Numbered from the stretch's first letter, positions 8,530 to 17,205 are shown. The stretch is DNA of 64,000 bases from Olsenella uli (GCF_016900775.1 NZ_JACJKN010000015.1:1-64000), one strand, 5' to 3'. Numbers and translations: made by a program. Notes: generated by a model not told the origin, from the sequence alone.

Positions 8530-8958
8530 CTAAAAGAGGTCGTCCTCGTCGCTCTCGTACCCCTCGTCGGGAAGCTCCGCGGCGACCACGCCGCCTCGTC
8601 CCGCCTCGAGCGCCACGCCGAGTACCTCATCGAGGTCGTCCGAATCTGCGGCGGCGATCCCCACCTCGATGAGCATGGGGAAGTTGGCCCCTGCGACCAC
8701 GCGGAGCTCCTCGGGGTGCTGGAGGAAGAGGGCGTACGACTCGTTATATGGCGTTCCTCCAATAAGGTCGGACATAATAAGGGTCTTTCCCTGGGCGAGA
8801 GACGCGTCAACCGCGGCGACGAGGCGCTCGCGGAAGTCGTCGATGCCATGCTCGTCAAGTCCGACGGCGGTGACCGGGGCGGGTTCGGCCACCATCATGT
8901 GCAGGGCGTCCACGAGTCCCTCGCAGAGTTTCCCGTGGGAAGCCACTACAATGTTCAT
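8530..8958 (-). CDS. PTS mannose/fructose/sorbose family, IIA component
   Basis: A 142-residue IIA domain. MNIVVASHGKLCEGLVDAL places the phosphorylated histidine at H8, and TLIMSDLIGGTPYNE and VVAGANFPMLIE are the conserved strand and active-site loops. I chose the ATG at 8958 (ribosome site AAAGGAGCG) over a longer frame whose extra residues are not IIA-like. It is the first gene of the four-gene operon, transcribed away from deoC. Confidence 0.94.
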   Translation of the reverse strand: MNIVVASHGKLCEGLVDALHMMVAEPAPVTAVGLDEHGIDDFRERLVAAVDASLAQGKTLIMSDLIGGTPYNESYALFLQHPEELRVVAGANFPMLIEVGIAAADSDDLDEVLGVALEAGRGGVVAAELPDEGYESDEDDLF

Positions 8959-9148
8959 ATGCGCTCCTTTCGATCGCTTTGGTTGTACTGAATCATATAA
9001 GTCAGACAAAAATTGTCCATATTGCGGGAATAGTGGTCCTATGAACGGTAGTAAAACTGACATAAACGGTATAAATAGAATTTATTAGCCAATTAAGTCA
9101 GCTATATGTTAGTATCACCGCAAGGTCAGACCGAACGAAAGGACTGCC
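8959..9148. promoter_or_regulatory. divergent promoter region between the PTS operon and deoC
   Basis: This 190-bp AT-rich spacer contrasts with the GC-rich genes on both sides and must hold both promoters. It contains the palindrome GACAAAAATTGTC (9005-9017) and three related octamers: TAAGTCAG in two places and an inverted CTGACATA near 9057. These could be operators for the nearby GntR/UTRA regulator. No single promoter can be picked with confidence. Confidence 0.5.
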
Positions 9149-9859
9149 ATGAAGCGCTATACGATTGATGATCTTGCCCGCCTCGTCGACCACACCAACC
9201 TGCACGCGGACGCCACGCGCGCGGACATGGAAAAGCTCTGCGAGGAGGCCAGGCGCTACCACTTCAAGATGGTCGCGGTGAACTCCGTTCAGTCAAAGCT
9301 CTGCTCCGAGCTGCTCGCCGGCACGGACATCCACACCGGTGCCGCCATCGGCTTCCCCCTGGGGCAGACCAGCATAGCCGTCAAGGTCTTCGAGACCAGA
9401 GACGCCCTCGCCAACGGCGCCAACGAGATTGACTACGTGGTCAACCTCACCGAGGTCAAGGCCGGCAACTGGGACTACGTCGAGGACGAGATGGCCCAGA
9501 TCGTGGCCGTCTGCCGCGAGGCCAACGTCCCCTCCAAGGTGATCTTTGAGAACTGCCTGCTCACCCAGGACGAGAAGCTCAAGCTCTGCGAGATCGCAAG
9601 CAAGGTGCTCCCGACCTTCGTCAAGACCTCCACGGGCTTCTCGACCGGTGGCGCCACCGTCGAGGACGTGCGTCTCATGCGCGAGCACACGGACGAACGC
9701 GTGAAGGTCAAGGCCGCGGGCGGCATCCGCACCGCCGATGACTTCCTCGCCATGGTCCGCGCCGGCGCGGAGCGCATCGGCTGCAGCGCCGGCATCCCCA
9801 TCATCGAGGAGCTCAAGGCCCGGCTTGAGGCCGAGGGCGCCGACGCCTTCGAGCTCTAG
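9149..9859 (+). CDS. deoC: deoxyribose-phosphate aldolase
   Basis: DERA (236 aa) splits 2-deoxyribose 5-phosphate into acetaldehyde and glyceraldehyde 3-phosphate. The class I aldolase residues are visible: D95 in ANEIDYVV, the Schiff-base lysine K159 in FVKTSTGF, and the proton-relay lysine K188 in KVKAAGGIR. The ribosome site CGAAAGGA precedes the ATG. It heads an operon with manA (9-bp gap) and the rmlD-like gene and is divergent from a PTS, so it may act on a deoxy-sugar phosphate delivered by that PTS, or simply in nucleoside salvage. Confidence 0.97.
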   Translation: MKRYTIDDLARLVDHTNLHADATRADMEKLCEEARRYHFKMVAVNSVQSKLCSELLAGTDIHTGAAIGFPLGQTSIAVKVFETRDALANGANEIDYVVNLTEVKAGNWDYVEDEMAQIVAVCREANVPSKVIFENCLLTQDEKLKLCEIASKVLPTFVKTSTGFSTGGATVEDVRLMREHTDERVKVKAAGGIRTADDFLAMVRAGAERIGCSAGIPIIEELKARLEAEGADAFEL

Positions 9860-9868
9860 GGGGCTGGA

Positions 9869-10816
9869 ATGGGTCCGCTGCTGCTCAGGCCCAACTACAT
9901 CTCTCCCGTGTGGTCGGGGCCGCGCGTCAACGAGGCGCGCGGCCTTGCGGGGGAGGTCCTCTATGGGGAGTCCTTTGACGTCTCTGTGCACGAGGGCCTG
10001 GTCAACGCCGTTGAGGGCGGCCCCTTTGACGGCGTGCCGCTCGACGAGCTCATCCGCGCGCACCGTGCGGAGATCATGGGCGACCTTACCGATGACGGCA
10101 TCGTGCAAATCATCGTGATGGACGCGGGCGAGAACCTCTCCGTTCAGGTGCACCCGGACGAGGCCTACGCCCAGGCGCATGAGGGCGATCACGAGAAGAC
10201 GGAGTCCTGGTACATCCTCGCGGCGGACCCGGGCGCCTTCATCTACTGCGGCACCACGACGGACGACGTCGAGGCCCTGCGCGCCGCGGCGGCGGATGAC
10301 ACGCTGGGCGAGAAGTACGGCCGCAAGGTGCCCGTCTCCGAGGGCGACTTCGTCCTCATCCCCGCCGGGACGCTCCACGCCATGGGGAAGGGCGTCTTTG
10401 CCCTCGAGGTGGGGAGCCTCGGCTTCAAGACCTACCGCATCTGCGACTGGGGCCGCGGCCGCGAGCTTCACGTGGAGCAGGGCTTTGACGTGTTGCGGAC
10501 GGGGAGCCGCTCCGAGCCCAACCGGCTGGGGCCCTTCGACCCGGCCGCCGGCCCGGGCGTCCGGCGGGGCGTGACGCACCGGCTCTTTGCCTCCGACGTC
10601 ATCGACGTGCGCGGGACGTGGGAGCAGGCGATGGACGGCCGCTACGAGGTGCTCTCCTGCGTTGCGGGCTCCGCGCGCGTGCGTACCGCGGACGGCGCGT
10701 GCGAGCTGCCGTTCACCCGCTCGCTGCTCATGCCCGCGAGTGCCGGCTCGTATACCATCGAGGGGACCTGCCGGGTCCTGCGGAGCTATGCCGCCCGCCC
10801 CGGCGAGGAGCTGTGA
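9869..10816 (+). CDS. manA: mannose-6-phosphate isomerase, class I
   Basis: A 315-residue class I phosphomannose isomerase (cupin) interconverting mannose 6-phosphate and fructose 6-phosphate. The zinc ligands are visible: Q93 and H95 in SVQVHPDEAY, E112 in EKTESWYIL, and H170 in IPAGTLHAMGKG. The length fits the short Gram-positive form. It is 9 bp after deoC, so the two are co-transcribed. Next to a mannose-family PTS it supports a hexose or mannose-type substrate for that system. Confidence 0.95.
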   Translation: MGPLLLRPNYISPVWSGPRVNEARGLAGEVLYGESFDVSVHEGLVNAVEGGPFDGVPLDELIRAHRAEIMGDLTDDGIVQIIVMDAGENLSVQVHPDEAYAQAHEGDHEKTESWYILAADPGAFIYCGTTTDDVEALRAAAADDTLGEKYGRKVPVSEGDFVLIPAGTLHAMGKGVFALEVGSLGFKTYRICDWGRGRELHVEQGFDVLRTGSRSEPNRLGPFDPAAGPGVRRGVTHRLFASDVIDVRGTWEQAMDGRYEVLSCVAGSARVRTADGACELPFTRSLLMPASAGSYTIEGTCRVLRSYAARPGEEL

Positions 10817-10870
10817 GGGCGAGGCCGGTCGGGCGGCCCCGCCGCGATTGTCAGGAAGGACGGAGGGCGC

Positions 10871-11737
10871 ATGAAGCGGGTTCTCATCACGGGCGCACGC
10901 GGGTATCTTGCGAGCCTGGCGCGTCTCTACAATGCCGGAACGTACGAGTTCACCTGCGTTTCCCACACGGACGTGGACTTTCGCGATCCCGCCGGGGTGG
11001 AGGAGTTCTTCCGTGCGGCGGAGTTTGACGTGTGCCTGCACATGGCCGCCGACGCCACGACGGCTCATTGCGAGCAGGACCCCGAGGGCACGCATCGCGT
11101 GAACACCGAGTCCGCGATTGCCATCGCCCGCGCGTGCGCGGAGCGCGGGCGGCGCGTGATCTTCATCTCCACCGAGCAGTGCTTCAACGCCTCGTCCGGG
11201 CCGGCGCCCTTCTCGGAGGACGACGAGCAGGCGTCGACGACGCGCTACGGCCAACAGAAGATGGAGGCCGACGCCTGGATTCGCGAGAACGTGGACGACT
11301 ACCTTATCCTGCGCTTCTCGTGGATGTTTGGCCTGGCCATGCCCGGCGTGCGCCCCTCGCCCAACATCCTCACCAACGTGATGCGCGTCCTGCGCTCCGG
11401 GGAGCCCGCGGCCTTCCGCGTCAACGAGCGACGCAACATGACGTACGCCCAGCGCTTTGCGGGGCAGCTGTCGCAGATCCTCGAGCTTCCGAGCGGGGCG
11501 TATCACTTCGCCAGCCAGAACGGCCGCACTACGTACGAGACCGCCCGGCTCGTGGCCGAGCGCCTCGGCTGTCCGGCGGACGAGGTCGACCGCCTCATCC
11601 TGCCCGACGAGACCACGTATGCGGACCGGCCGCGTGACTTCCGCCTGGCGTCGGACAAGATTCAGGCCGCGGGCATCGAGCTCGGCACCTTCGAGGAGGA
11701 CCTCGATCTTTGCCTCGGGGACTTCGGTCTCAGGTAG
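10871..11737 (+). CDS. NAD(P)-dependent sugar reductase/epimerase, RmlD-like
   Basis: A 288-residue extended short-chain dehydrogenase. It has the Rossmann start VLITGARGYLAS, the mid-domain FISTEQCFN strand and the catalytic pair Y126/K130 in RYGQQK. The C-terminal half is that of the RmlD (dTDP-4-dehydrorhamnose reductase) group. The strict GXXGXXG is altered (GARGYLA), as in many RmlD proteins. It starts 54 bp after manA in the same direction after AAGGACGGAGG. No other dTDP-rhamnose genes are in view, so the substrate is open. Confidence 0.78.
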   Translation: MKRVLITGARGYLASLARLYNAGTYEFTCVSHTDVDFRDPAGVEEFFRAAEFDVCLHMAADATTAHCEQDPEGTHRVNTESAIAIARACAERGRRVIFISTEQCFNASSGPAPFSEDDEQASTTRYGQQKMEADAWIRENVDDYLILRFSWMFGLAMPGVRPSPNILTNVMRVLRSGEPAAFRVNERRNMTYAQRFAGQLSQILELPSGAYHFASQNGRTTYETARLVAERLGCPADEVDRLILPDETTYADRPRDFRLASDKIQAAGIELGTFEEDLDLCLGDFGLR

Positions 11738-11846
11738 GTAACGGCGCGCTCCTCGTACGCACCCCGGTCACGGGTTCTTCTCGCCATCAGCGCTGACGCG
11801 AGAGGGGATTGGCTGGGGTGCGCATGGCGTGCGATGCGGGCGTATG

Positions 11847-11873
11847 CAAAAAGGGGCTCCCGAAGGAGCCCCT
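11847..11873 (-). terminator. intrinsic terminator of tRNA-Arg
   Basis: Read on the minus strand, AGGGGCTCC / GGAGCCCCT forms a 9-bp stem with a 4-nt loop, followed by five T. It lies about 10 bp past the 3' end of tRNA-Arg. Confidence 0.85.
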
Positions 11874-11882
11874 TACTTTGCG

Positions 11883-11959
11883 TGGTGCGGCGTATAGGAT
11901 TCGAACCTATGACGCCCTGATTCGTAGTCAGGTCCTCTATCCAGCTGAGGTAACGCCGC
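11883..11959 (-). tRNA. tRNA-Arg (ACG)
   Basis: A 77-nt tRNA with acceptor stem GCGGCGT/ACGCCGC, anticodon loop CTACGAA (anticodon ACG), a GGTTCGAATCC T arm and encoded CCA at 11883-11885. Its wobble A34 must be deaminated to inosine, a reaction done by TadA, which is also encoded in this window at 61525. Confidence 0.97.
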
Positions 11960-12069
11960 GTGCAGTTGGATATATTGCCACGCCTCCCCCGGTTCGTCAA
12001 GCGGGATTCCAAAAAATGTTGGAGATGTGTGGGCAGGGAGGGCTGTGCCCGCGGTGTCCGCTCGTTGTG

Positions 12070-12091
12070 CTTAGGAAATCGCAGGCATTGC
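12070..12091 (+). repeat. 22-bp repeat, cluster B, copy left of the IS3-like element
   Basis: CTTAGGAAATCGCAGGCATT followed by GC is a diverged copy of the 22-bp unit. The other cluster B copies lie to the right of the IS element, so the element appears to have landed inside the cluster. Confidence 0.65.
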
Positions 12092-12101
12092 AGGGATTCG
12101 A

Positions 12102-13388
12102 CGGGGCGGGACTGCGGACGAAAAGTTGGACCGGCAGGTCCGGAACTTGGAGGTCCGCATGTTCGACAGGGACGACGTGGAGCTGGCCCTGATGGCGCTC
12201 GGGGAGGGGTGGTCCACCAGGGCCGCCGGCGCGCTCGTGGGGGCGTCGAGCGCCTCGGTCTCGCTGTGGTCGCGGGGCATGGTGCCGCACGAGAGGCGCC
12301 GCCGGGGCGCGCGTGCTACAGTCGGGGCGAGCGCCGAGCGCGAGGAGGCCCCGTTGGACGACGCGGAGAGGGCGGCCTACGAGGCCGCGATGACCGAGAA
12401 CATGCTGCTCAGGGCGGTGTTGGACGACCTAAAAGCGGCAGGCTCCGACCCCCGTTCGATCTCGAGGAGGAGAAGGGTCGAGCTCGGAGAGAGATTGCGC
12501 GCGGCGACCGGCCTGCCCCTCCGCGAGGTCACCGCTTTCTTGAGGATCTCGAGGAGCTCCTATGAGTACCACCGCGCCCGGCTCGGCCGCGACAAGTACG
12601 CCGCGCTGCGCGACGAGGTCGAGGCCCTCTTCCGCTCCATGGGCGGCCTCCGCGGCTACCGCGCCGTCCACGCAGAGCTCAGGAGGCGCGGGAGGCGCGT
12701 CTCGGAGAAGGTCGTGAGGAGGCTCATGCGCGAGAGGGGCCTCACGGCCGCCAGGCGCCGGCGCCGCGCCTGGTCGAGCTACGCCGGCGAGCCCTCGCCC
12801 GCCCCGCCCAACCTGCCGCTGCGCGGCGACGGCACCCACCGCTTCTCCGCGCCCGCCCCCAACCTGCTGTGGGTCACCGACATCACCGAGTTCCGCCTGC
12901 CCTCGGGCGAGAGGTGCTACCTGAGCCCCGTCCTCGACTGCTTCGACGGGCGCCCCGTGGCCTGGTCGGTGGGGCCGCGCCCGACGGCGGAGCTGGCGAA
13001 CTCGAGCCTGCGGGCCGCCTGCGCGACGCTCGGCGACGGCGAGCGGCCCGCCGTCCACTCCGACCGGGGCGGGCACTACCGCTGGCCGGGGTGGGTCGGG
13101 ATATGCGAGCGGCACGGCCTGGTCAGGAGCATGTCGCGCAAGGGCAGGAGCTGCGACAACGCGCGCATGGAGGGGTTCTTCGGGACCCTCAAGAGCGAGA
13201 TGTTCCACCCGAGGGACTGGTCGGGCTGGGCGCCGGGCGACTTCATGGCCGAGGTCGACCGCCGGATGCGCTGGTTCCGCGAGGGGCGCCGCTCGCAGGC
13301 CCTGGGCTGGCTCACGCCCGACGAGCACCGCGAGGCGCTGGGCTACGGCGTTTAGGATGTACGAGAAAACGTCCGCGGTCCCGGCCCG
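12102..13388 (+). mobile_element. IS3-like insertion sequence (about 1.29 kb)
   Basis: Terminal inverted repeats of 19 bp with 17 matches bracket one transposase gene: CGGGGCGGGACTGCGGACG at 12102-12120, and the complement of CGGGCCGGGACCGCGGACG at 13370-13388. No 3-5 bp target duplication is visible at these ends, so the flanks have changed or the ends are a few bases off. It sits between the tRNA-Arg gene and tRNA-Ser, with 22-bp repeat copies on both sides. Confidence 0.8.
12159..13355 (+). CDS. IS3-family transposase, single uninterrupted frame
   Basis: A 398-residue DDE transposase. Residues ~1-110 form a helix-turn-helix/coiled-coil region equivalent to OrfA; residues ~115-210 hold the HTH_21-like segment (LRGYRAVHAELRRRGRRVSEK); the rve integrase core follows with D in WVTDITEF, D in HSDRGGHY and E in MEGFFGTLKSE, the IS3 spacing. 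Most IS3 members make OrfAB by -1 frameshifting from two overlapping frames; here one frame encodes everything. The start ATG 12159 is preceded by TTGGAGG. It looks intact, so it may be active. Confidence 0.92.
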   Translation: MFDRDDVELALMALGEGWSTRAAGALVGASSASVSLWSRGMVPHERRRRGARATVGASAEREEAPLDDAERAAYEAAMTENMLLRAVLDDLKAAGSDPRSISRRRRVELGERLRAATGLPLREVTAFLRISRSSYEYHRARLGRDKYAALRDEVEALFRSMGGLRGYRAVHAELRRRGRRVSEKVVRRLMRERGLTAARRRRRAWSSYAGEPSPAPPNLPLRGDGTHRFSAPAPNLLWVTDITEFRLPSGERCYLSPVLDCFDGRPVAWSVGPRPTAELANSSLRAACATLGDGERPAVHSDRGGHYRWPGWVGICERHGLVRSMSRKGRSCDNARMEGFFGTLKSEMFHPRDWSGWAPGDFMAEVDRRMRWFREGRRSQALGWLTPDEHREALGYGV

Positions 13389-13610
13389 CTTAGAGAATCG
13401 CGGTTGTTGCGTCCTGCGGCCCCCGGGGCGAGAAGAACGACCACTCCTGGCTCCCCCGGAGCTTAGAATTTGCCCGTGGTTGCGCGCCCTGGAGCCCCGG
13501 GGACCTTCTTACGGCACGTGGTTCTTCTCGCCGCGGCGCCGCGGACTGCAACGACCGCGATTCTCTAACGCAAACAGGTCGCAAGCTCGCAACGACCGCG
13601 ATTCCCTAAC
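13389..13610. repeat. 22-bp repeat cluster B, main part
   Basis: Forward copies are at 13389-13410 and 13462-13483 and inverted copies at 13548-13569 and 13589-13610. The best pair (13389 and 13548/13589) is almost perfectly complementary, so a transcript could fold into a stem with arms over 100 nt apart. GGCGAGAAGAACG-type motifs occur at about 13428 and, inverted, at 13530. No gene is present between the IS transposase and tRNA-Ser. Confidence 0.82.
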
Positions 13611-13651
13611 CCGGCCCCAGCACGCCTCTGCGGCGCGTCCGGGCGCGATAC

Positions 13652-13684
13652 GAAAAAAGGCCCGCCCCGCAGCGCGGAACAGGC
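13652..13684 (-). terminator. intrinsic terminator of tRNA-Ser (GCT)
   Basis: On the minus strand a GGCC...CCGC / GCGG...GGCC stem is followed by six T. It lies about 10 bp beyond the tRNA 3' end. Confidence 0.7.
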
Positions 13685-13694
13685 CCGAACATTC

Positions 13695-13786
13695 TGGCGG
13701 AGAGCTGGGGATTCGAACCCCAGATAGGATTTGCATCCTATACTCGCTTAGCAGGCGAGCACCTTCGGCCTCTCGGTCAGCTCTCC
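13695..13786 (-). tRNA. tRNA-Ser (GCT)
   Basis: A 92-nt class II tRNA with acceptor GGAGAGC/GCTCTCC, anticodon loop CTGCTAA (anticodon GCT), a long variable arm, a GGTTCGAATCC T arm and an encoded CCA at 13695-13697. Confidence 0.97.
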
Positions 13787-13831
13787 AAACTGGTGCCTGA
13801 GCATCATACCGCACAACCGGGGAACTCACAA

Positions 13832-14848
13832 CTATCGCGCAAGCAGGCGGGCGAGAAACGCATCGTCCACGACGATGTCATCACGTCGCGCGGCGATTCT
13901 GTCCCACGAGAAGAGCGGCACGAGCTCGGCCGCGCTGCCCTCCCAGCCAGGCTCCGCAAGCCCCGCCGCGCGGGCGAGCGCGCTCACCACGCGCTCGGGC
14001 CGCACGCCGCGCGCGCGTAGGGCGCCGAGGTCGAGGTCCTTCTCGCGCTTGGCGAGGCGGCGGCCGTCAGGGGCAACGAGCAGCGGGACGTGCCCGTACT
14101 CCGGGGGCTCGTACCCAAGGAGCCCGCCCAGGTAGATTTGCCGCGCACAGGAGCTCAGGAGGTCTCGCCCCCGCACGACCTGCGTCACGCCCATGAGCGC
14201 GTCATCCACCACCACGGCGAGCTGGTAGGCCACCACGCCGTCGCTGCGCCGCACGAGGAAGTCGCCGCACTCACGCGCGAGCACCTCGCGCCGCGGGCCG
14301 TATGCCAGGTCGCGGAACTCGATCGTGCCTGCGGGGTCGTCGGCGTCGGGCACGCAAAGGCGCGTTGCGGGCGGTCGCACCGTGGAGCGGCGAGCCACCC
14401 CCTCCGCGGAGAGCCCGCGGCACGTCCCCGCGTAGACCGGCGTGCCGTCGGAGGCGTGGGGCGCGCTCGCGGCGTGCAGCTCCGCGCGCGTGCAGAAGCA
14501 GGGGTAGGTCAGCCCGGCGTCAGCAAGCCGTGCGAGCGCCTGTGCGTAGACCTCCCCGCGCTCGCTCTGCCAGTATGGCCCCTCGTCCCAGTCCAGCCCC
14601 AGCCAGCGGAGGTCCTCGATGAGCAGCTCGGCGCGCTCGCGATTGGCCGCGCGTGGGTCCAGGTCTTCGATGCGCAGCACCATCTCTCCGCCCGCCGCGC
14701 GCGCGGAGAGCCACGCCACGAGTGCGGAAAAGGCATTGCCTAGGTGCATCCGCCCCGAGGGCGTGGGCGCAAAGCGCCCGCGAACTCGCCTAAAAGGGGT
14801 CTGTCCCCTTTTAGGCGAGTCAGAGGGACTGGTCGTAGACGTAGACAT
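13832..14848 (-). CDS. gluQ: glutamyl-Q tRNA(Asp) synthetase
   Basis: A 338-residue truncated GluRS paralogue that in the family adds glutamate to queuosine-34 of tRNA(Asp) without needing tRNA for activation. It has the class I signature around RFAPTPSGRMHLGN (HIGH-like), the zinc-region CFCTRAEL, and a KMSKS-like RLAKREKDLDL, and it lacks the anticodon-binding domain. The N-terminus is odd: the family start (VRGRFAPTPSG) has no usable start codon. Translation must begin at ATG 14848 inside the upstream gene (ribosome site AAGGA) and read through the palindrome 14784-14820, giving an extra stretch SPKRGQTPFRR. A queuosine-precursor transporter gene (queT) is in the same window. Confidence 0.88.
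   Translation of the reverse strand: MSTSTTSPSDSPKRGQTPFRRVRGRFAPTPSGRMHLGNAFSALVAWLSARAAGGEMVLRIEDLDPRAANRERAELLIEDLRWLGLDWDEGPYWQSERGEVYAQALARLADAGLTYPCFCTRAELHAASAPHASDGTPVYAGTCRGLSAEGVARRSTVRPPATRLCVPDADDPAGTIEFRDLAYGPRREVLARECGDFLVRRSDGVVAYQLAVVVDDALMGVTQVVRGRDLLSSCARQIYLGGLLGYEPPEYGHVPLLVAPDGRRLAKREKDLDLGALRARGVRPERVVSALARAAGLAEPGWEGSAAELVPLFSWDRIAARRDDIVVDDAFLARLLAR
14784..14820. repeat. palindrome of the GGGG-ACAGA-CCCC type between GNAT gene and gluQ
   Basis: Perfect 16-bp arms ACTCGCCTAAAAGGGG (14784-14799) and its complement (14805-14820) flank a 5-nt centre TCTGT. One end overlaps the GNAT stop codon and the rest is translated as part of GluQ. Related palindromes are at 33242-33316, with a partial copy at 40662-40684. 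Confidence 0.85.
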
Positions 14849-15470
14849 AGAACTCGTCCTTCTCGGGGTCAACGCCGGGCCAGTAGGCGCGGGAGCGGCG
14901 GCGCTTTGCCTGCGTGAGGCCCTTGTGCTCGTAGAACCCAACGTCGCAGCTGTCGTCAGTCAGCAGGTGGTAGCCCGTGGCCCCGGACTCGCGCAGGTGG
15001 CCGAGGGCCGCCGAGAAGAGCCTCCCGCCGATGCCGAGCCCCTTGGCGTCCGGGGAGACAATCAGCAGCTTCACCGCCGCGTCGGCGCCCGCGGGGTTCC
15101 CGGCGGCGTACTCGCGCTCAAGCTCCGCCTCCTCGCGCACGCCATCCATCTCCACGCGCACGGCCTCTGCGAGCTGCGGGTCCTTCGCGGCGGCTCGCGT
15201 GAGGCGCGCCTCGAGCTCGGCCCAGCCGGCACCGTCCTCGGGCTCGCCCCCGCGCTCGGCGAGAAGGACCACGCCCAGGACCTCGCCCTCGCGCTCGGCC
15301 AGGAGCGACCACGTCGCCTGCGCCAGGTAGTGAGCGAGCTCGATCTGGCTTGCCGCCCGCTGCGCCGCCTCGTCAAACTCCGGCAGCCACGTGCGTCCCA
15401 TGAGCTGCGCGACGTCCTCGAAGTCCTCCGGGGAGAAGGGGCGCCACGTCAACTTTTCCGTCTGCGTCAT
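14820..15470 (-). CDS. GNAT-family N-acetyltransferase
   Basis: A 216-residue protein with a C-terminal GNAT fold. The acetyl-CoA-binding motif A is in KLLIVSPDAKGLGIGGRLFSAAL, followed by motif B (GFYEHKGLTQ). The first ~100 residues are a less conserved, acidic region. The ATG at 15470 follows CTGGAGG. It overlaps the gluQ start by 29 bp. It is divergent from purH with about 70 bp between starts. The acetylated substrate is unknown. Confidence 0.85.
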   Translation of the reverse strand: MTQTEKLTWRPFSPEDFEDVAQLMGRTWLPEFDEAAQRAASQIELAHYLAQATWSLLAEREGEVLGVVLLAERGGEPEDGAGWAELEARLTRAAAKDPQLAEAVRVEMDGVREEAELEREYAAGNPAGADAAVKLLIVSPDAKGLGIGGRLFSAALGHLRESGATGYHLLTDDSCDVGFYEHKGLTQAKRRRSRAYWPGVDPEKDEFYVYVYDQSL

Positions 15471-15539
15471 GTTGTCCTCCAGCTGCGGTATCGTAGAAGA
15501 GACGGTACAACATGTCGTCGACAAACCCAAGGAGGGGCC

Positions 15540-17174
15540 ATGGCAGATACTCCCATCAAGCGGGCGCTCGTCTCCGTCACGGACAAGACGGGCGTCGTGG
15601 ACTTCGTCAAGGCGCTGGAGGACGAGTTTGGCGTCGAGGTCATCTCGACGGGCGGCACCGCGCGCGTGCTCGAGGAGGCCGGCGTCCACGTGGTGCCCAT
15701 CGAGCAGTACACGGGCTTCCCCGAGATGATGGACGGCCGCGTGAAGACGCTGCACCCCAAGGTCCACGGTGGCCTGCTCGCCCGCCGCGACAACCCGGCG
15801 CACATGGCCGAGGCGGCCGAGCACGGGATTGGCATGATCGACCTCGTGTGCGTGAACCTCTACGAGTTCGAGAAGACCGTGGCCAAGCCGGACGTCACCT
15901 TCGACGACGCGATCGAGCACATCGATATCGGCGGCCCCTCCATGCTGCGCTCCGCGGCCAAAAACGCCGACTCCGTGACCGTGGTCTCCGACCCGGCCGA
16001 CTACGACGAGATCCTCGAGGAGATGCGCGCCAACAACGGCTGCACCTCGCTTGAGCTGCGCCGCTACCTGCAGCTCAAGGTCTACGAGACCACGGCCAAC
16101 TATGACGCGGCCATCGCCATGTGGCTCGCCGACCGCTATGACGAGGACTTCGCCGACGACGAGGCCGAGGACGAGGCGCCCGCCATGCCCGAGGAGCTGG
16201 GCTTCTACCTGGAGAAGGTCGACGACCTGCGCTACGGCGAGAACCCCCAGCAGACCGCCGCGGTCTACCGCTTTGCCGATGAGATGGCCGATGCCCTCTC
16301 CTCCGCCAACCCCCTCGTGGGCGCCGAGCAGGTCCAGGGCAAGCCGCTCTCCTACAACAACTATCTGGACGCGGATGCCGCCTGGAACCTCGTGCGCGAG
16401 TTCGACGGCCCGGCCTGCGTGATCCTCAAGCACCAGAACCCCTGCGGCTCAGCCGTTGCGGATGACGTCACGACCGCCTACGACCGCGCCTTCGCGTGCG
16501 ACCCCAAGAGCGCCTTTGGCGGCATCATCGCCTGCAACCGCGAGGTGCCCTTCGATCTGGTTGAGCACGCCTTTGATGAGAACGGCCAGTTCGTCGAGGT
16601 CATCATCGCCCCGAGCTACACGCCCGAGGCGCTCGAGCGCATGGCAAAGCGTCCCAACCTGCGTGTGCTCGCCACGGGCGGCGCCGAGGGCCACGCCGAG
16701 TTTGAGCTGCGCTCCATCGACGGCGGCGTGCTCGTGCAGAACGTCGACACCGTGTCCGAGGACCCCGAGGCCTTTACCTGCCCCACCGAGCGCAAGCCCA
16801 CGGCCGACGAGATGGACGAGCTCATGTTTGCCTGGCGCGTCTGCAAGGGCGTGAAGTCCAACGCCATTCTCGTCTCCAAGGGCAAGGCCGGCATCGGCAT
16901 GGGCCCGGGCCAGCCCAACCGCGTCGACTCCGCGCGTCTTGCCTGCGAGCGCGCCGACGAGGCCTGCGAGCGAATGGGCGTGGAGAAGGGCGGCTACGCC
17001 TGTGCGTCCGACGCCTTCTTCCCGTTCCGCGACAACGTGGACGTGCTCGCCGAGCACGGCGTGACCTGCATCATCCAGCCCGGCGGCTCCAAGCGCGACG
17101 ATGAGTCCATCCAGGCCTGCAACGAGCACGGCATCGCGATGGTCTTCACCGGCAACCGCCACTTCCGCCACTAA
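15540..17174 (+). CDS. purH: bifunctional AICAR formyltransferase / IMP cyclohydrolase
   Basis: PurH (544 aa) does the last two steps of IMP synthesis: formylation of AICAR by 10-formyl-THF and ring closure. The MGS-like cyclohydrolase domain is residues 1-~200 ([33 protein letters not shown]); the AICARFT domain follows ([15 protein letters not shown], the catalytic-region KHQNPCG, and [13 protein letters not shown]). The start ATG follows AAGGAGGGG. An acidic insertion ([14 protein letters not shown]) joins the domains. A palindromic repeat follows its stop. Confidence 0.98.
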   Translation: MADTPIKRALVSVTDKTGVVDFVKALEDEFGVEVISTGGTARVLEEAGVHVVPIEQYTGFPEMMDGRVKTLHPKVHGGLLARRDNPAHMAEAAEHGIGMIDLVCVNLYEFEKTVAKPDVTFDDAIEHIDIGGPSMLRSAAKNADSVTVVSDPADYDEILEEMRANNGCTSLELRRYLQLKVYETTANYDAAIAMWLADRYDEDFADDEAEDEAPAMPEELGFYLEKVDDLRYGENPQQTAAVYRFADEMADALSSANPLVGAEQVQGKPLSYNNYLDADAAWNLVREFDGPACVILKHQNPCGSAVADDVTTAYDRAFACDPKSAFGGIIACNREVPFDLVEHAFDENGQFVEVIIAPSYTPEALERMAKRPNLRVLATGGAEGHAEFELRSIDGGVLVQNVDTVSEDPEAFTCPTERKPTADEMDELMFAWRVCKGVKSNAILVSKGKAGIGMGPGQPNRVDSARLACERADEACERMGVEKGGYACASDAFFPFRDNVDVLAEHGVTCIIQPGGSKRDDESIQACNEHGIAMVFTGNRHFRH

Positions 17175-17205
17175 CCTGACAAAGGTGTCAGGGTAATTTG
17201 TCAGG
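17175..17205 (+). repeat. half-element of the TGACAAAGGTGACGGGG palindrome family
   Basis: CCTGACAAAGGTGTCAGGG...TTTGTCAGG begins one base after the purH stop. It resembles one arm of the perfect hairpins at 53280-53350 and 58060-58130. Here its own ends pair (CCTGACAAA/TTTGTCAGG), so it may serve as a purH terminator. Confidence 0.7.

Noticed and set aside
9293-11506. 737-residue minus-strand frame
   Set aside because: It is an antisense shadow of deoC, manA and the RmlD-like gene, which all have catalytic motifs.
12070-13610. 22-bp repeats as a CRISPR array
   Set aside because: Copies are inverted relative to each other, spacing is irregular, copies diverge and no cas gene is near.
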